Part shown: in pieces, positions 60,061 to 64,000 of the stretch | Layout: every line of letters starts with the position of its first letter | How positions within the stretch are numbered: the first letter of the stretch is position 1 | From: Branchiostoma floridae | Lineage: Eukaryota; Chordata; Leptocardii; Amphioxiformes; Branchiostomatidae | Direction: 5' to 3' | Assembly (NCBI RefSeq): GCF_000003815.2 | Contig: NC_049982.1 | Location: 15,420,769-15,484,768, forward strand | DNA: 64,000 nucleotides | Program-made: the position numbers and the translations under genes | Notes under the pieces: model-generated | What the model saw: the letters and a program-made list of their open reading frames with translations, nothing else | The model's database searches: none | What the model was told of the DNA's origin: nothing

Positions 60061-63000
60061 CTTATTATACAAAAACTTTTTTGGAGTGCATGTGGTTAAT
60101 CTTAATGATTGAATAGATTTTATGGATGACATCTGCACAGGAATGGATTTTATATATAGCCTGATCCTGCCTCTGAAAACAAGGCCTCACTCTTATCAAC
60201 GGATTTGTGATGATTCCAACAATGCTTGTGCCCCAGTAACGAGATAAGCAAATTAAAAAAAGTTGCTATGAGATTTTTGTGAAACTACAATGTACCAGTA
60301 CAAAAAGTAATATGTAGTTGTAAAAAAAAGAAATATATTTTCAGTCAAACTAATGCACAGACCCAGTATGTTTTTTTCTCTTGGTACAAGTCTAATTGTA
60401 AGTGTCTGTACAAATTTCAAGCTTCTATGTAGGAGCTTCTGGTAAAACGAATAAAATCCATGGAACAATCCTCTACAGGGAGGATGGGTTATCACGGTCC
60501 ATCCATACTAACAGTATACCTAATCTGATAAGATGACTTCTATAGGATTTAGTTGTAGATTGCTGTTCATATCTACAAAGCTACTTATGGAAGAGGTCTA
60601 GCTATGTGTAAGAAGCATTACAAAAGAGATTTCCTCATAAGAAAGAACCCATCCCTTTGACCTTCTACTAGGGAATGTTTTGAACTGAAGAAAAAACTCC
60701 CAAGTGTATGATTATGGCCCTAATTGGTGCATTTAGGCATATGCAGAGCAGACAATTGTATCCATGGTAACTGCACATCTAAGGCAGGTAGAGCTCCTTG
60801 TTGTGTGATCTTGTGACATGAACGTCATTGACTGGATGATGGATGAAGCTATGGGGGATAAATCAACCTGGGAACGTTTCATCTAAAATGTTTAGTCACA
60901 ATGGAGAGAAGTTCAAGATTGAGGAGAAAGGGACCTCTGAAGGTTAAGTGTGTAGCCTACTATGGTAGCCGTTTGGCACCAAATTTGTATAGATTATGGG
61001 GTTGTGAAGGTTAAAGGTTTATTGATCAAAATGTTCTTGGACGAGCATGAAACAGTATCTCTATCATTTGGAAGAGCAGATCTCTCTGGGCTATGTAATG
61101 AAGCATAGAAAATAAGGCCACATGTATGTGACATATAAATGTTGGTGAAATTTTTATATCAATTTTGACAGCTGCTTTCATTTCCACCTTTGGGATTTCA
61201 AGTGAGATACAAAATGTAGTAATTGGTGTGTCAAAACACGAATGACGTACACCTACAAATGTCAAGTCATGCATGACTATGATTTAGATCAAAATGACTG
61301 ACTGGAAAATGTCAAAGGAAGGAACGAATTTTCTTCTAGTTCTAATCAACAATGCAGTTTAGGGTAGTCGTCATGGTAACAAAGACTGTGGTGGGTTTGT
61401 AAAGATGATTCATTACAACGTGTTGTCTTGGCAATTGTCATATTTTATCTCGTAGAAATACCCCCATGGGGTGTATGGCTAACCTGGTATCCAGCTGTAT
61501 TATAGCTGTATTATCCTTGCTGCAATACACCTCATGTCAGGATACTCTACGATTTTGTGTAAAAAAGCATGGGTTTCAGGAAGGAGCTGTAGCAACCTTT
61601 TCCCATGGCAGTCTTTAACTCCATGTATACCTGTGATGTTTGTGAGAAGCCAAGGCTGTGAAAGAAAGGAAGGTACTGGTAATAGTTATACCTTTTGTCC
61701 CTTCGTCTTCCCTCATGGGTCATTCCCTTTTCTTCCGGCTGTCCTCAGCTGAACCTGTCCTGGGTTGTTAGTTCTGGGGACGTTGTGTATAGCTTCCAAA
61801 TTATATGTCAGATAGCTGGATGGGTTGTAAAGTGATTGGTAATGATCTTGGCACTATGCCAGCTGAGCTTCTGCTCCTCTATTGTCACCACCAGTTGGTG
61901 CAGCTGTATTCAAACTAGTGCTTTTCAATGCTTGAACTTATGACAGATGTATTTGAATTGTGCTCTTTATGATGAATGTAGAAAATTATCAGCCTCAGTC
62001 CAATGAGTTTTTGTAAAAAAATTGTTCGCTTTTCAGCTTTACTAACGACCAGTTTTCAAGTTTTTTTTTTCTCTACAAATAAGTGGTTAGACAGGTAGGT
62101 TGCATGGGAGAGAGGAACACTTGAATAAAATTTAGCATCCGCAAAATATGTGGTAAAAAGTGGGAATCTCTGTTCTGTGTTCAAAATGTCGCTTCACAAC
62201 CAGTTGGTTGAGACATAAAAATATTTGTTGAGTGAATCTAAGTTCTTTTCTGAAATTGGTGTGTATAACCCTAGAATTTAAGGTATTTTAAACATCTTGA
62301 GGAAATACAAAGATCAAATTTGAAAAACAGAAACAAACAGCCAGCCAAGATGAAATTTCCCCAAGAATCTATCTGTTGAAAAGTCAAATACTTCTCCATC
62401 TCCAAATTGGCTTGTAAAAGTTTTCCTAAATGTCCAGACGTTTCTTGTTATTGTTTGCTATAAATTTCTATTTCCCCAGCTTCTGTTCCAACCCTGAAAA
62501 GTCTAACAGCCTCTCTACTGTCAATTAACACCCCAGGCCCAGGCCACCCATGGCACACAGAGCATCTGACTCTGACAGCAGGCAGGCATACTGGGGATGA
62601 CCCCTCCTAACCTTTGTACCTCAGGCACATTTGTCAGCTTTCAGGTTCGGCATTATAACTCAAAGTCGCTGACTTTCAGTAAGCTTGTTGGATTTTCAAA
62701 GGTTGAGAGGTTCAAGCTTGAGGGGTTCAAGGCTGCCCCTGTGTTTGTGCCTGTTGAGCATTTTGCACAAAGACAGTATTTCAAGATGAAACTATTACTG
62801 ACATGTAAATCAATGTTGTACTTGAATATGACACGCATTGACACCATGGTTGCACTTTCTGCATCAAATTTGCATATTGAACAAACTCACATGTAATCTA
62901 TGACAATCCTTTTAACTTTTAAAATCTTAAGTTATATTTCAGTACCTTTTAAGTTTTCATTTGTTGGTACACAACTATTATGATTTGAATTAGTAGTACA

Positions 63001-63355
63001 TGTATATGCACGGAATGTACATGGAAACAGAAGTCGGATTAGGATTGTCATGTTCTCCTTGCTTTGCCTGGTGAACTGGATCAACATTATGAAGATGTTT
63101 GCTCTTTGTCCTCTACTCTATTAAAGGCAGTCAGGTTATCTCCAGCAATCATACCATGGCCAACTGCTCTGGATGTCAAATGTCTTATTTGGAACAGAAG
63201 TAGAAGTTCATGCCATTTGTCTGCAACTAAGGTATCCAGGAGGACTGGGAGATCCTTACATCCTTAAAACAAGCTGCCTGTGTCTTAGAGCTAACATGGC
63301 TTCTATTAACCATACCAGACTGCCTATATCTGGTGTAGGAGGGGACAACAGTGGG
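60061..63355. other. Presumed intron or flank, no gene seen
   Basis: No exon is recognised. The composition is ordinary for the window. Confidence 0.4.
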
Positions 63356-63715
63356 TTCGATGAAAGAGCTGGGCTGTCTACCTGGGCTGTCTACCTGGGC
63401 TGTCTACCTGGCCTGGCTATCACGTCAGGCTACTCAGATCCCCCCATTCATAGCCCCATCATATGGCACTCAGCTGATTGACAGGCATAGTAATTGCTAA
63501 TCTCTAACCCTACCAGTGACCTGAGGTTGGCCTGTCCATGTGCACCGCTGGCTGGGCCCTTCGGGAATGTGTCTGGGAGGCATTCCTTGCAGGAACACAA
63601 GTACCAGCACTGTGTGTGTGTGTGTGTGTGTGTGTGCGCGTGCGTGTGTGTATGTATGACGTGATAGCCAGCCAAGGTAGACAGCCCAGGTAGACAGCCC
63701 AGCTCTTTCATCGAA
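63356..63715. repeat. Inverted repeat abutting an assembly gap, with TG repeat
   Basis: A segment starting TTCGATGAAAGAGCTGGG at 63356 and running to about 63428, with three copies of CTGTCTACCTGGG-like units, recurs inverted at about 63657-63715 with two copies. Between the arms is a (TG)n tract (63612-63655). The right arm ends exactly at the N run. Confidence 0.85.
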
Positions 63716-63815
63716 NNNNNNNNNNNNNNNNNNNNNNNNNNNNNNNNNNNNNNNNNNNNNNNNNNNNNNNNNNNNNNNNNNNNNNNNNNNNNNNNNNNNN
63801 NNNNNNNNNNNNNNN
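63716..63815. other. Assembly gap, 100 N
   Basis: A gap of exactly 100 N, probably of unknown true size, placed at the end of an inverted repeat. The remaining 185 bases to the window end hold nothing recognisable. Confidence 0.98.
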
Positions 63816-64000
63816 GAAACATCTTTGATTAAAGTAAATCTTTAAGAATTATGATGGGGTCTGAAACTGAAAATCTTAATGTCTAGGATGGGAAAGATTA
63901 GTTGGAGATAGCTCCTTGAAAAGAAATGAGAACTGAGAAGCAAGGCAGCAATAAAAGTAGTGAGATATTGGTGCATTGGAACCACTGCTTATTGTGGGAT

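Noticed and set aside
63448-63822. Minus-strand open frame across the last gap
   Set aside because: It is held open by N and a TG repeat and gives no recognisable protein.
1-64000. CRISPR arrays, bacterial operons, rRNA, snRNA or complete tRNA genes
   Set aside because: None seen. The sequence is eukaryotic nuclear DNA, and the tRNA-like stretches are SINE heads.
1-64000. Integrated viral genes
   Set aside because: I found no frame resembling reverse transcriptase, integrase, capsid or envelope proteins.

Overview
The window reads as nuclear DNA of an invertebrate deuterostome, most likely a lancelet (Branchiostoma). The genes are intron-rich with GT-AG junctions and small exons, the proteins are chordate-like orthologues, and the introns are full of short palindromic and MITE-like elements. 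The species is an inference; no marker in the window proves it. There are three runs of N: 5403-6032 (630 bases), 12609-12708 (100) and 63716-63815 (100).

Layout. 1-1560: the 3' end of an unrecognised plus-strand gene ending in a short coiled coil. 2410-5402 and into the first gap: TTC1 (tetratricopeptide repeat protein 1), minus strand. 6665-11560: complete SEPSECS (O-phosphoseryl-tRNA(Sec) selenium transferase) on the plus strand in 11 exons, head-to-head with TTC1. 12709-14078: a minus-strand TRIM-type RING gene whose second exon opens a MATH/TRAF-like domain and runs into a gap. About 15862-26102: a prominin (CD133-like five-pass membrane glycoprotein) on the minus strand with 22 well-supported coding exons and two candidate tail exons. 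26103-43956: about 18 kb with no coding exon that I can support, holding transposon relics, hairpins, a tRNA-derived SINE, a roughly 150-bp tandem array and perhaps a non-coding first exon. 43957-48227: a FAM53-family gene on the plus strand with three exons seen. 48228-64000: probably the last FAM53 intron or 3' flank, with MITEs, simple repeats and an assembly problem at the third gap.

The genes do not form a functional unit. TTC1 is a co-chaperone/adaptor, SEPSECS makes Sec-tRNA, prominin shapes membrane protrusions, FAM53 is a nuclear signalling regulator, and the TRIM is a probable E3 ligase. Their linkage is nevertheless informative: the human orthologues PROM1, SEPSECS and FAM53A are on 4p15-p16, TTC1 and FAM53C on 5q31-q33, and FAM53B on 10q26. 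The window therefore looks like an unduplicated version of a vertebrate paralogon.

The most interesting signals are a TRIM with two B-boxes plus a MATH domain, an inverted-repeat element carrying a hammerhead-ribozyme-like core (26814-27100), a prominin splice junction that canonical splicing leaves out of frame, and a degenerate 150-bp tandem array at 40.5-41.2 kb.
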